A stretch of DNA of 64,000 nt from Pseudomonas taiwanensis (GTDB taxonomy: Bacteria > Pseudomonadota > Gammaproteobacteria > Pseudomonadales > Pseudomonadaceae), in assembly GCF_013393345.1 (NCBI RefSeq), contig NZ_QJRF01000075.1, positions 97,567-161,566 of the forward strand. Direction: 5' to 3'. Below the pieces are notes generated by a model. It saw nothing but the letters and a program-made list of their open reading frames with translations. It did not search any database and was not told the origin of the DNA. Made by a program: the position numbers and the translations under genes. This document shows positions 38,901 through 45,985 of the stretch, one piece after another; the first letter of the stretch is position 1, and the number at the start of each line of letters is the position of its first letter.

Positions 38901-39605
38901 CTGGTTACGCCGCTGTACCGAGCAATCGCGCACGCCAAGGGCGATGACTTCGCCTCGGCCGTCGCCGAATACCTGCACCTCCAGGTGGCGTGCCCGCTGG
39001 ATGTATTTCTCGATGAACACGCCGGAGTCACTGAAGTTGTTCTGCCCCAGGCGCTTCACTGCCTCGAAGGCGTCGCTCAGCTCTGTGGCCGAACGGCACA
39101 CACGCATGCCGATGCCGCCACCGCCGGCGGTGCTTTTCAGCATCACCGGGTACCCCACCTGTTCGCCGGCAACTAGGGCGGCTTCCAGGTTTTCCAGCAG
39201 TTCGGTGCCTTCCAGCATGGGCACGCCATTGGCCTTGGCCAGGGCACGTGCGGTGTGCTTCAGGCCGAACACCCGCAGCTGTTCCGGCGTTGGACCGACG
39301 AAGGCGATGCCGGCCGCTTCGCAAGCCTCGGCGAAGGCGGCGTTCTCCGAGAGGAAACCGTAGCCGGGGTGGATGGCCTGGGCACCGCTGTCGCGAGCGG
39401 CTGCGAGAATCTTGTCCACCACCAGGTAGGTGCTGGCGGCCGGGCCTTCGCCCAGGCTGATGGCCTGGTCCGCCTGCTGGATGTGCAGGCTGGCGGCGTC
39501 GGCTTCGGAATACACCGCCACACCGCGAACGTCGAGCTGGCGCAGGGTACGCAGGATGCGGCAGGCGATGGCGCCGCGGTTGGCGATCAGGAGTTTCTCG
39601 AACAT
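35994..39605 (-). CDS. Biotin-dependent urea/guanidine carboxylase
   Basis: The 1,203-residue enzyme has a biotin carboxylase (about 1-450, LLIANRGAIACRIL, LKSTAGGGGIGM, FLEVNTRLQVEHG), a carboxyltransferase made of KipA-like (about 490-760) and KipI-like (about 790-1065) parts and a C-terminal carrier domain with ILESMKMEIPL (biotinyl Lys about K1166). Databases call such proteins urea carboxylase, but a ykkC riboswitch and two DUF1989 genes in the same operon point to guanidine as substrate; the product would be carboxyguanidine. GAGGG precedes the ATG chosen. A 63-bp REP pair lies in frame at residues about 766-786. No allophanate hydrolase follows. Family firm, substrate inferred. Confidence 0.9.
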   Translation of the reverse strand: MFEKLLIANRGAIACRILRTLRQLDVRGVAVYSEADAASLHIQQADQAISLGEGPAASTYLVVDKILAAARDSGAQAIHPGYGFLSENAAFAEACEAAGIAFVGPTPEQLRVFGLKHTARALAKANGVPMLEGTELLENLEAALVAGEQVGYPVMLKSTAGGGGIGMRVCRSATELSDAFEAVKRLGQNNFSDSGVFIEKYIQRARHLEVQVFGDGRGEVIALGVRDCSVQRRNQKVLEETPAPNLPAGMADELCAAAIKLAKAVNYRSAGTVEFVYDSEAERFYFLEVNTRLQVEHGVTEQVWGVDLVRWMIELAAGTLPPLAELAATLTPSGHAIQARIYAEDPGRDFQPCPGLLTAVAFPEANGRDLRIDTWVEAGCEIPPYFDPMIAKIIAWAPNREQASNTLDRALADTTLYGVESNRGYLRQILADTPFASGSPWTRCLEGLTYSASTFEVLGAGTQTTVQDYPGRLGYWAVGVPPSGPMDSRALRLGNRLLGNAEGEAGLEMTMSGPTLRFNTDAVVAVTGAQIPLTLDGQPQPMDTALFVPAGATLALGTIAGAGARSYLCVRGGLQMPDYLGSKSTFTLGQFGGHGGRALRAGDVLHLTPLVERSAGQVLEPALRTDLPTVRTLRVIYGPHGAPEYFTPTYIDTFFATDWEVHFNSSRTGVRLIGPKPEWVRESGGEAGLHPSNIHDNPYAIGAVDFTGDMPVILGPDGPSLGGFVCPVTIIEADLWQLGQLKAGDKVRFVAVSIGEARELARTLLCRSELARENPSVEFASKLAPTGSPVVLDLGDADKRLVARLSGDTHLLLEIGAPELDLVLRFRAHALMQALEAEALDGVIDLTPGIRSLQVHYQPETLPLEALLDTVAGLWDGVCAAGDLKVPSRIVHLPLSWDDPACQLAIEKYMTTVRKDAPWCPSNLEFIRRINDLPNLDEVQRTVFDASYLVMGLGDVYLGAPVATPLDPRHRLVTTKYNPARTWTAENSVGIGGAYMCVYGMEGPGGYQFVGRTLQMWNRYREVEAFGGKPWLLRFFDQIRFYPVSAEELTRIRRDFPLGRYPLRIEESELCLADYQAFLAREAEGIAAFRSQQQAAFNAERERWIASGQAHFDSEEVSVDLGEDAPLGVGQHAVESHIAGNLWQVQVEEGASVKAGDILVILESMKMEIPLTAPRDGVVKEVRLQPGSPVRAGQRVVVMEEAC
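37248..37310. repeat. REP pair inserted in frame in the carboxylase gene
   Basis: TGTAGGAGCGAGCTTGCTCG and its inverse frame 63 bp, exactly 21 codons, without a stop on the coding strand. It encodes CRSELAREN... and falls at the join of the KipA-like and KipI-like carboxyltransferase parts. Confidence 0.93.
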
Positions 39606-39774
39606 TGCAGAACCCTCGAAAGGGATGACGGGCCGTCCCGCCTTATTCGTCTGCACCACGGTCGTCCGTGGCTGGAATTTCGGTGTTGTCCGTAGGTGTT
39701 GCATCCGCGCAGCGAGGGGCTGCACTGCCCCGACCGGCTTTGGCACAACAGGAACAGCCAGGCACGCAGCTGCT

Positions 39775-40410
39775 TCAGTCCCATACCAGTACCTCGGCGG
39801 GCGTGGGGTTGTAGGCGTTGCAGGGGTTGTTCAGCTGCGGGCAGTTGGAGATCAGCACGATGATGTCCATGTGCGCTTTGAGCTCGACATACTTGCCGGC
39901 GGCGGAGATGCCGTCCTCGAAGGTCAGGCCGCCGTCCGGGGTGACCGGGACGTTCATGAAGAAGTTGATGTTGGCGCTGATGTCGCGCTTGGTCAGGCGG
40001 CCGTCGTGCAGGCTGGCGCGCAGGAAGTTGTCACGGCAGCTGTGCATGTAGCGCTTGTCCAGGGCGTAGCGCACGGTGTTGCTTTCCTGGGCGCAGGCGC
40101 CGCCGAGGGTGTCGTGGCGGCCGCAGGTGTCAGCGGTGAGGGTGAGCATCGGGTTGCCGAGGTTGGAATAGAGCACGCTGCCGGCGCTGAGGTAGACGCG
40201 GTTCTGCCGGCGCAGGGTGCGCTGCACGTCATAGCGTTCACGCGGGTTGTGGGCGCTGTAGAACAGGGTGTCCACCGCCTGGTTGCCTTCCAGGTCCAGC
40301 AGGCGCACGGTCTGGCCGGCCTTCACTTCGGTCATGAAGGGCTCGCCAGCGGCGATCACGGCGCGGTACACGGCGGCTTCGGAATGTTTGTCGCTGTGGG
40401 TCAGGTTCAT
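39775..40410 (-). CDS. DUF1989 protein, carboxyguanidine deiminase subunit type (UAAP2)
   Basis: The 211-residue protein is of the family labelled urea carboxylase-associated protein 2. It has the DUF1989 core: [38 protein letters not shown] with a Cys-His pair expected to bind zinc, and [10 protein letters not shown]. Such pairs are established as heteromeric carboxyguanidine deiminase (CgdAB), which turns carboxyguanidine to allophanate and ammonia. GAGGG precedes the ATG. It lies between the partner subunit (11 bp upstream) and the carboxylase gene (169 bp downstream). Confidence 0.88.
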   Translation of the reverse strand: MNLTHSDKHSEAAVYRAVIAAGEPFMTEVKAGQTVRLLDLEGNQAVDTLFYSAHNPRERYDVQRTLRRQNRVYLSAGSVLYSNLGNPMLTLTADTCGRHDTLGGACAQESNTVRYALDKRYMHSCRDNFLRASLHDGRLTKRDISANINFFMNVPVTPDGGLTFEDGISAAGKYVELKAHMDIIVLISNCPQLNNPCNAYNPTPAEVLVWD

Positions 40411-40421
40411 GCGGGCGGCCC

Positions 40422-41150
40422 TCAGATATACAGGCGTTCGGTGTTGTGGAAGCCGCGGCCGTTTTCAGGGCGCGAGGTGCGGCAGAGCAGGGTGATGCCG
40501 TCGCTTTGCACCTGCTGCCAGCTGAGCTGCACCGGCTTGGGGGCGTATTCGGGATTGGGGTCCATGGGGTGCTGCAGGGCGGTGAGCACCACCAGAGTGT
40601 CCATGGGTGCATAGAGCTCGAGGTAGTCGCCGGCCTTGGAGTTGTCCGGTTGGAAGTGGAAGCAGCCGTCGCTGTCCACGGTGACTTTGCTGAACAGGTT
40701 CAGGCACATCAGCAGGTCCTGGAGGTTCAGGTCCCACTTGCCCATTTCCACCAGCAGGTTGTCCACGCCGTTACGGAAGAAGCCGTTGCGCAGTTCCTGG
40801 TAGCGTCCGGCGCCGTACTTTTCCTTCACTTCATCCGCGTTGAGCACGCCGCCGAAGCTGTCGTGCCAGCCGCAGGTATCGGCGGTGATGGCGGCCAGCA
40901 CCCGGCCCATGTCGGAGTAGAGGCAGTGGCCGGCGGTGAGCTTGGCGGTGTGCTGGCACTTCAGGCTGTCGGGCAGGTTCAGGCGCTCGCTCTTCTCCTG
41001 TGCGTTGAGCAGCAGCAGGCTGACGTTGGCGCCACCTTCGATATCGGTGATGCGCAGCTGTTGGCCGCGTTTCAGCACGAAGGAGGTGTGGCCGCCGCCG
41101 GGGACGGTTTCTTCATAGAGGGTTGGGCTCAGGGCCAGGGATGCGGTCAT
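40422..41150 (-). CDS. DUF1989 protein, carboxyguanidine deiminase subunit type (UAAP1)
   Basis: The 242-residue protein belongs to the urea carboxylase-associated protein 1 family. It shares with its neighbour the segments [16 protein letters not shown] and [14 protein letters not shown] and the [11 protein letters not shown] strand. The two proteins are paralogues of unequal length, as expected of the two subunits of carboxyguanidine deiminase. AGGAG precedes the ATG, 14 bp after the ATPase gene. Role inferred from the family and the operon. Confidence 0.88.
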   Translation of the reverse strand: MTASLALSPTLYEETVPGGGHTSFVLKRGQQLRITDIEGGANVSLLLLNAQEKSERLNLPDSLKCQHTAKLTAGHCLYSDMGRVLAAITADTCGWHDSFGGVLNADEVKEKYGAGRYQELRNGFFRNGVDNLLVEMGKWDLNLQDLLMCLNLFSKVTVDSDGCFHFQPDNSKAGDYLELYAPMDTLVVLTALQHPMDPNPEYAPKPVQLSWQQVQSDGITLLCRTSRPENGRGFHNTERLYI

Positions 41151-41164
41151 GGGCAGGCTCCTAT

Positions 41165-41962
41165 TCAGTGGGCGATGGCCGGATGCAGGGCGGCGGTGAC
41201 TCGCTCCGGCAGGGCCTCGACGGCAGCGCGGGCGGCGCGGCGGTCGCTGTTCAGGGGAATGTCGTAGGTGATGCGCGCGCCGAAGGCGTTGGGCGCGTGC
41301 GGGTCCTGGCGCACCTTGTCGAAGACCAGCAGGCGGGTGCCCAGGCTGAAACCTTCGGAGAGGTCGTGGGTGACCATGAACACGGTCAGCCGGGTTTCGT
41401 GCCAGAGCCCGAGCAGCAACTCGTGCATGTCCTTGCGGATGCCCGGGTCGAGGGCGCCGAAGGGCTCGTCCAGCAGCAGTACGCGGGGTTTCATGACCAG
41501 CGCCTGGGCGATGGCCAGGCGTTGTTGCATGCCGCCGGAAAGCTGGCTGGGGTACTTGTCCTGTGCATGGCCCAGGCCGACCTTGGCGAGGATGGCGGCG
41601 GCTTCCTCGCGGGCGGCGCGTTTTGCACTCCCGAACAACCGGCCGAAGAGGGGCGAGCGGGGCAGTTCCAGGCCGAGGGCGACGTTGTCCAGCACGCTCA
41701 GGTGCGGGAACACCGAATAGCGCTGGAACACCACGCCACGGCTGGCGTCGGGTTCGGCCGCCAGCGGCTGGCCATCCAGCAGGATGCTGCCGCGGCTGGG
41801 CGATTCCTGGCCCAGCAGCATGCGCAGGAAGGTGGATTTGCCGCAGCCAGAAGCGCCGACCAGGGTGCAGAACTCGCCTTCGTTCACCGACAGGTCGAGG
41901 TTCTCCAGCACCACCTGGTCGCCATATTCCTGCCAGACGTTGCGGACGCTGATGAAGCTCAT
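41165..41962 (-). CDS. ABC transporter ATPase, guanidine-linked (nitrate/taurine type)
   Basis: The 265-residue ATPase has Walker A GASGCGKST, Q loop FQRYSVF, signature LSGGMQQRL, Walker B VLLLDEPFGALD and the His switch in FMVTHDLSEGF. It is of the SsuB/TauB class. The start at 41962 overlaps the permease stop by 4 bp. Annotation tools would call it taurine or nitrate transport; its ykkC-led operon indicates guanidine import. Confidence 0.92.
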   Translation of the reverse strand: MSFISVRNVWQEYGDQVVLENLDLSVNEGEFCTLVGASGCGKSTFLRMLLGQESPSRGSILLDGQPLAAEPDASRGVVFQRYSVFPHLSVLDNVALGLELPRSPLFGRLFGSAKRAAREEAAAILAKVGLGHAQDKYPSQLSGGMQQRLAIAQALVMKPRVLLLDEPFGALDPGIRKDMHELLLGLWHETRLTVFMVTHDLSEGFSLGTRLLVFDKVRQDPHAPNAFGARITYDIPLNSDRRAARAAVEALPERVTAALHPAIAH

Positions 41963-42774
41963 GCCTTGGCTCCTTCGTACCAGGGGAAGGCCAGCCGGGT
42001 GAGCTGGCGCAGGCCCAGGTCCATCAGCCAGGCGAGCAGGGTGATCCACACCACGTAGGGGAGGATCACATCCATCGCCAGGTAGCGGCGGACCAGGAAG
42101 ATGCGGTAGCCCAGGCCATCGGTGGAGGCGATGGCTTCGGCGGCGATCAGGAACAGCCAGGCCGAGCCCAGCACCAGGCGCAGGGAGATCAGCAGGCGCG
42201 GCATCAGTTGCGGCAGCACCACCCGCAGGATCAGCGTCCAGGTGTTGGCGCCGAGCGTCTGCGCCTTGATCAGCAGTTCACGGGGGATTTCCCGCGCGCG
42301 CTGCTCCAGGTCGCGGGCGATGCAGGGGGAGACGCCGATGACGATCAGCATCACCTTGGACAGCTCGCCCAGGCCGAAGACGATGAACAGGATCGGCAGG
42401 ATCGCCAGCGGCGGGATCATCGACAGCACCGTCAGCAGGGGCGACAAGGGAGCGCCGAACAGCGGCAGGGTGCCGGCGGCGATGCCCAGTGCCAGGCCCA
42501 GCAGCGCGGCGATGGACAGGCCCAGTGCCAGGCGTTTCAGGCTGGAGGCGGAGTCCTGCCAGAACAGGTAGTCGCCGCTGCGCTTGTCTTCGGTGAAGGC
42601 CAGTCGCTCGACGGCCTCACTCATCTGCGCCGCGCTGGGCAGCAGCTTGTCGTTGGGGTTTTCCGTCAGCCGCGCAGCCGAGCCGGTGAAGTAGGCGAAC
42701 AGCAGCAGGGCGAAGGGCAGCAGGACCAGGATCAGGCGTCCGGCGCGGTCCGGTTGGCGGTTGATCAGGCGCAT
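41959..42774 (-). CDS. ABC transporter permease, guanidine-linked (SsuC/TauC type)
   Basis: The 271-residue protein has six membrane segments (first about 15-32) and the coupling motif LLIKAQTLGANTWTLILRVVLPQLMP. A periplasmic stretch (about 35-70) follows the first segment. It overlaps the ATPase by 4 bp and follows the binding protein after a 106-bp gap filled by an inverted repeat. The ribosome site is weak, so the start could differ. Confidence 0.9.
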   Translation of the reverse strand: MRLINRQPDRAGRLILVLLPFALLLFAYFTGSAARLTENPNDKLLPSAAQMSEAVERLAFTEDKRSGDYLFWQDSASSLKRLALGLSIAALLGLALGIAAGTLPLFGAPLSPLLTVLSMIPPLAILPILFIVFGLGELSKVMLIVIGVSPCIARDLEQRAREIPRELLIKAQTLGANTWTLILRVVLPQLMPRLLISLRLVLGSAWLFLIAAEAIASTDGLGYRIFLVRRYLAMDVILPYVVWITLLAWLMDLGLRQLTRLAFPWYEGAKA

Positions 42775-42799
42775 GGCAGGTACTCGGTTGCGTGGACGT

Positions 42800-42867
42800 G
42801 CAGGTTGGTCCGAGGTGCGGGGCCCAACATTGTTGTGTTGGGCTTCGCTTCGCTCTGACCAACCTAC
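42800..42867. repeat. Inverted repeat between binding protein and permease genes
   Basis: Outer arms GCAGGTTGGTC and GACCAACCTAC and inner arms GCCCAACA and TGTTGGGC form a long hairpin inside the operon. It may be an mRNA-processing or attenuation point that lets the binding protein be made in excess. Same family as 32243-32326 and 48121-48232. Confidence 0.75.
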
Positions 42868-42880
42868 GGTTCGGGTCAGA

Positions 42881-43948
42881 TCAGAGCTTGCCGTCTGCGG
42901 CCATCTGCACGTAGGTGGGGTCGAAGCGCAGTTTCACGTTGCCCTTGTCGCCGGTGACCACGCCCTTGGCGAAGCTCATGCCGACGGCGTTGGCATCCTT
43001 GGCACCTTCGCCCAGCAGGCCGTGGTGGAAGCTGAAGCTGGCCACCTTGTCCATGGTGGCCGGCAGCTTCGGGCTGGTGACGAAGGCCAGCGCATCGGCC
43101 GGGGTGTGGAACAGGCGGGTGGCGGCCAGCTGCGCCTGATAGCCAGCGAGGTCAGTGCCGGAAGCCTTGGCCATGTGTTCCAGGGCGGCGGCGCTGTCGG
43201 CGTTGCCGGCCTGCATCAACGCGACGATCTCGAACCAGGCGCCGGTCAGCGCCTTGCCCAGGGCAGGGTTGTCCTTCAGGGTTTCGGTGTTCACCACCAT
43301 CATGTCCATGATCTCGCCGGGCACCTTGCTGGAGTCGAACACCAGGCTGGTGGCGGGCTTGGCCTTGATGTCGGCCAGCATCGGGTTCCAGGTGGTCACG
43401 GCCTGGACTTCGGCGGTATCGAAGGCGGCGGCGATGTCGGCGTCGGAGGTGTTCACCACCTGCACGTCTTTCTCGGAGAGGTCGGCGCGCTCCAGGGCGC
43501 GGGCCAGCAGGTAATGGGAGACGGACAGCTCCACCAGGTTGATCGGCATGTCCTTGAGGTCGGCCAGGGTCTTGCCTTCGCCCTTGACCACCACGCCATC
43601 GTTGCCGTTGGAGAAGTCGCCGACGATCAGCGCGGTGCTGTCCACGCCACCGGCGGCGGGGATGGTCAGGGCATCCATGTTGGTCATGGTGCAGCCGTCG
43701 AACTGGCCAGCGGTGTACTGGTTGATGGATTCGACGTAGTCGTTGAGCTGGGTGACCTGGATCTCGATGCCGTACTTCTTCGCCCACTTGTCGACGATGC
43801 CTTTGGTGGCACCGTACTCCCAGGGCATCCAGCCGGCGTAGATGGTCCAGCAGACGTTGAAGCTGTCTTTCTGTGCGGCGGACGTGTTGAAGCTGAGAGC
43901 GGCGGCGAGACCGGCAACGGCGAGGGCGAACAGACGGGACTTGCGCAT
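42881..43948 (-). CDS. Periplasmic substrate-binding protein, guanidine-linked ABC transporter
   Basis: The 355-residue protein has a signal peptide (MRKSRLFALAVAGLAAALSF, cleaved near SAA before QKDSF) and a two-lobed fold of the nitrate/taurine class (WTIYAGWMPWEYGATKGIVDKW, TNMDALTIPAAGGVDSTALIVGDFSNGNDGVVV). It is the first gene after the ykkC riboswitch, with GGAGG 6 bp before the ATG inside a GGAGGTCCTCC palindrome. The operon runs on to permease, ATPase, the two deiminase-type genes and the carboxylase. The guanidine ligand is inferred. Confidence 0.9.
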   Translation of the reverse strand: MRKSRLFALAVAGLAAALSFNTSAAQKDSFNVCWTIYAGWMPWEYGATKGIVDKWAKKYGIEIQVTQLNDYVESINQYTAGQFDGCTMTNMDALTIPAAGGVDSTALIVGDFSNGNDGVVVKGEGKTLADLKDMPINLVELSVSHYLLARALERADLSEKDVQVVNTSDADIAAAFDTAEVQAVTTWNPMLADIKAKPATSLVFDSSKVPGEIMDMMVVNTETLKDNPALGKALTGAWFEIVALMQAGNADSAAALEHMAKASGTDLAGYQAQLAATRLFHTPADALAFVTSPKLPATMDKVASFSFHHGLLGEGAKDANAVGMSFAKGVVTGDKGNVKLRFDPTYVQMAADGKL

Positions 43949-43951
43949 GGA

Positions 43952-43961
43952 GGACCTCCAG
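43952..43961 (-). promoter_or_regulatory. Shine-Dalgarno of the guanidine operon, complementary to the aptamer
   Basis: On the minus strand CTGGAGGTCC spans the ribosome site. Nine of its bases pair perfectly with GACCTCCAG within the ykkC aptamer, offering a sequestered OFF state. Confidence 0.55.
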
Positions 43962-44013
43962 TTCGGTTTAGGGCGGGCGGAGCTGCGCGGCACTTCCCTA
44001 TCAAGGGGCGCGT

Positions 44014-44104
44014 TCTCCCGGGCTTTTGTCCCGCCGTGTAACCTCGCTGGAGGTCGCCAGCTCTCGGACCAGTCATCCGCCTTCGCGGACCGGAACCCTA
44101 GCCA
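44014..44104 (-). ncRNA. ykkC / guanidine-I riboswitch
   Basis: Read on the minus strand the segment has the conserved ykkC blocks in order: GCTAGGGTTCCG, then ACTGGTCCGAGAG, then ACACGGCGGGACAAAAGCCC followed by GGGAGA. These are the hallmark residues of the guanidine-I aptamer. It lies 65 bp before the start of the binding-protein gene. The known class turns genes on when guanidine binds. A 9-base segment of the aptamer (44047-44055) is complementary to the Shine-Dalgarno region (43953-43961). Confidence 0.94.
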
Positions 44105-44421
44105 GCCATTGCAAATTGTGGTGCCGCGAACCCGGTCATCCGGGTAGCTCCTGCACGCCTTAGCCAAAGCGAAGGGCGTGCCAAGATTGTGCAACGCAGC
44201 TGGCGCGGGGCTTTTGGGCGTTGGTCTGTGGTTCGGGGCAAGGTGGGATGCCCGCAGATGGGGCGCGTGGCGTCAACTTGGTGCGTGGCAACAACTGGTA
44301 AAGGATTTTTCCGACAGGCAGTGAAGGCTGTTCTGTAGGACCCGTTGTCCAACGCAGTGGGAGCAATCCCAGTCGCCGACATCTGTCTGCGCCGCCCCTC
44401 GCGGTCGTAAGGAGGCCGCCC
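44105..44421. other. Divergent intergenic region: riboswitch promoter and lipoprotein leader
   Basis: These 317 bp hold no gene. On the minus strand CGGCAC...TTTGCA (44111-44126) resembles a sigma54 -24/-12 element, but the GG-GC spacing is 11 rather than 10 bases, so it is doubtful. A CCCGG-GATGA-CCGGG hairpin lies at about 44130-44145. TAAGGAGG at 44408 is the ribosome site of the next gene. Confidence 0.4.
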
Positions 44422-44988
44422 ATGTCCTACCGATCATTCTTCCTTGCCGTACTGACCCTGACCCTGGGCGGCTGTGCCGTCTATGACTACGACAACGACT
44501 ACTACGGTCGCCGCAATTACGGCGACGACGACTACCGTGCGCACCGTTACTACTACGACCCGCCAAGGACGACATACCGGGTGGTCGACCAGCGCTACGA
44601 CGATCGTTACCACGAGCGCCGCTATTACGACCGTCGCAACTACGACGGCCGCAAGTACGACGGGCGCAAGGACTACTACAAGTCCGACAAGCACCGTTAC
44701 GACAAGCGCTATTACGACGACCGCAAGTACCGTAACGACCGGCGTTACTACCAACAGCCCCAGGACAACTTCCAGGAGCGTCGACACGACTACACCCCGC
44801 GTCTACAGACATGGGGCCGCAACGATCGGCAGCCGGGCTATCGTCCGCCCAGCAATCCGCAAAAACACTATCGGCAGAACAACTACCGCCAGCAGTACCG
44901 GGTGCAGCCGGGGTATGAAGCGCGGCCGCACAACAGCAACCGGTACAACAACAACCGCAGCAACTGGTCGATGGAGAACCGGCGCTAG
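44422..44988 (+). CDS. Tyr/Arg-rich low-complexity lipoprotein
   Basis: The 188-residue protein has a lipoprotein signal ending LTLGGC (Cys18). The mature part is almost all Tyr (32), Arg (35), Asp and Asn, in patterns such as RRYYDRRNYDGRKYDG. No folded domain is visible, so it is probably disordered and strongly basic. AAGGAGG precedes the ATG. Its stop overlaps that of the convergent LysR gene in the shared CTAG. It may bind nucleic acid, polysaccharide or peptidoglycan at the envelope; this is a guess. The reading frame is well supported by the signal and ribosome site. Confidence 0.78.
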   Translation: MSYRSFFLAVLTLTLGGCAVYDYDNDYYGRRNYGDDDYRAHRYYYDPPRTTYRVVDQRYDDRYHERRYYDRRNYDGRKYDGRKDYYKSDKHRYDKRYYDDRKYRNDRRYYQQPQDNFQERRHDYTPRLQTWGRNDRQPGYRPPSNPQKHYRQNNYRQQYRVQPGYEARPHNSNRYNNNRSNWSMENRR

Positions 44989-45887
44989 CCGGCAGGAAAT
45001 CGACTGTCCTCTTCCTGCAACAATTCCCGCATCGCCCGCGCAGCCGGAGACAGGCTGCGCGCGGCATGACTGACCACGCCGTAGGCCGATAGGGTCCTGG
45101 TCCTGGCAACCGGCTCCAGCACGGCCAGTCGACCCGCCATCACGTCTTCGGCGACCACATCCCAGGGCGCCATGCTGATCACGTCGCTCTCGGCGACTAC
45201 CGCTTTCAGCACCACGAAGTTGTCGCACTCGATGCCCAGCGGTTTTTCGTTGCCGGCCAGTTCGCCGATAGATCGCGCCACTTCTACCGGCAGTTGCGTG
45301 CCGGCCAAGGCATAGGCGGCCAGGTCGGCCAGTCGAACCTGGTCTTGCGCCAGCAGTGGATGGCCGGGGCGGCAGAACAGGGTGCCGGGATGGCGGCGCA
45401 GGGGAATGATGTCCAGCAGGGGATCGCCTTCGAACTCGCGAATGTCAGCGACGAACATCTCGATGGCGTCGTCCAGTAGGTGCTCGCGAAGGCTGTGCCA
45501 GTTTTCCAGGCGGAGCCGCACCCGCACACCCGGGTGCTGACTGGCGAAGCGTCCCAGGGCGCGTGGCACCAGGCGGGCGGCGGGGTAGGGGCCCGCGCCC
45601 AGGTGCAATTCGCCGCTGTCGAGGTTTTCCAGTTGGGCCACGGCGCTCTGCAAGGCCCGGCTGCCGTCCAGCAGTCTGCGGGCATGTTCCAGCACCAGGC
45701 GGCCGTGGGCGGTCAGGCTGATCTGCCTCGGCCCCCGGTCCAACAGGCTGCATCCCAGGTTGGCCTCCAGGGCCTGGATGCTACGACTGAGGGCGGGCTG
45801 GCTGAGATTGACCGCCTCTGCCGCTCGGGCGAAGTGGCCGTGTTCGGCAAGGGCAACGAAATGGCGAAGCTGGCGAAGGTCGTTCAT
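44985..45887 (-). CDS. LysR-family transcriptional regulator
   Basis: The 300-residue protein has an N-terminal winged helix (about 3-62; LRHFVALAEHGHFARAAEAVNLSQPALSRSIQALE) and a LysR substrate-binding domain (about 88-295). It is divergent from the alkylsulfatase gene with 98 bp between, where two ATGCAT motifs lie 22 bp apart, so it probably controls that gene. The effector is unknown. Confidence 0.92.
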   Translation of the reverse strand: MNDLRQLRHFVALAEHGHFARAAEAVNLSQPALSRSIQALEANLGCSLLDRGPRQISLTAHGRLVLEHARRLLDGSRALQSAVAQLENLDSGELHLGAGPYPAARLVPRALGRFASQHPGVRVRLRLENWHSLREHLLDDAIEMFVADIREFEGDPLLDIIPLRRHPGTLFCRPGHPLLAQDQVRLADLAAYALAGTQLPVEVARSIGELAGNEKPLGIECDNFVVLKAVVAESDVISMAPWDVVAEDVMAGRLAVLEPVARTRTLSAYGVVSHAARSLSPAARAMRELLQEEDSRFPAG

Positions 45888-45894
45888 GCGCGTT

Positions 45895-45922
45895 ATGCAT
45901 CAATTGTCGAAGAAGAATGCAT
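45895..45922. promoter_or_regulatory. Possible LysR operator in the divergent promoter
   Basis: Two palindromic ATGCAT motifs at 45895-45900 and 45917-45922 are two helical turns apart between the lysR start and the sulfatase start. Spacing suits a LysR tetramer; read by eye only. Confidence 0.35.
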
Positions 45923-45985
45923 TGGAATTATTAGCAGGCCCCTGCCAGCCTGTCTCGGCCTATAACAACAATCCCCGAGCGAACC

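Noticed and set aside
39430..40614. Plus-strand frame of 394 codons opposite the DUF1989 gene
   Set aside because: Antisense to a gene with clear family motifs; composition is typical of GC-rich shadow frames.
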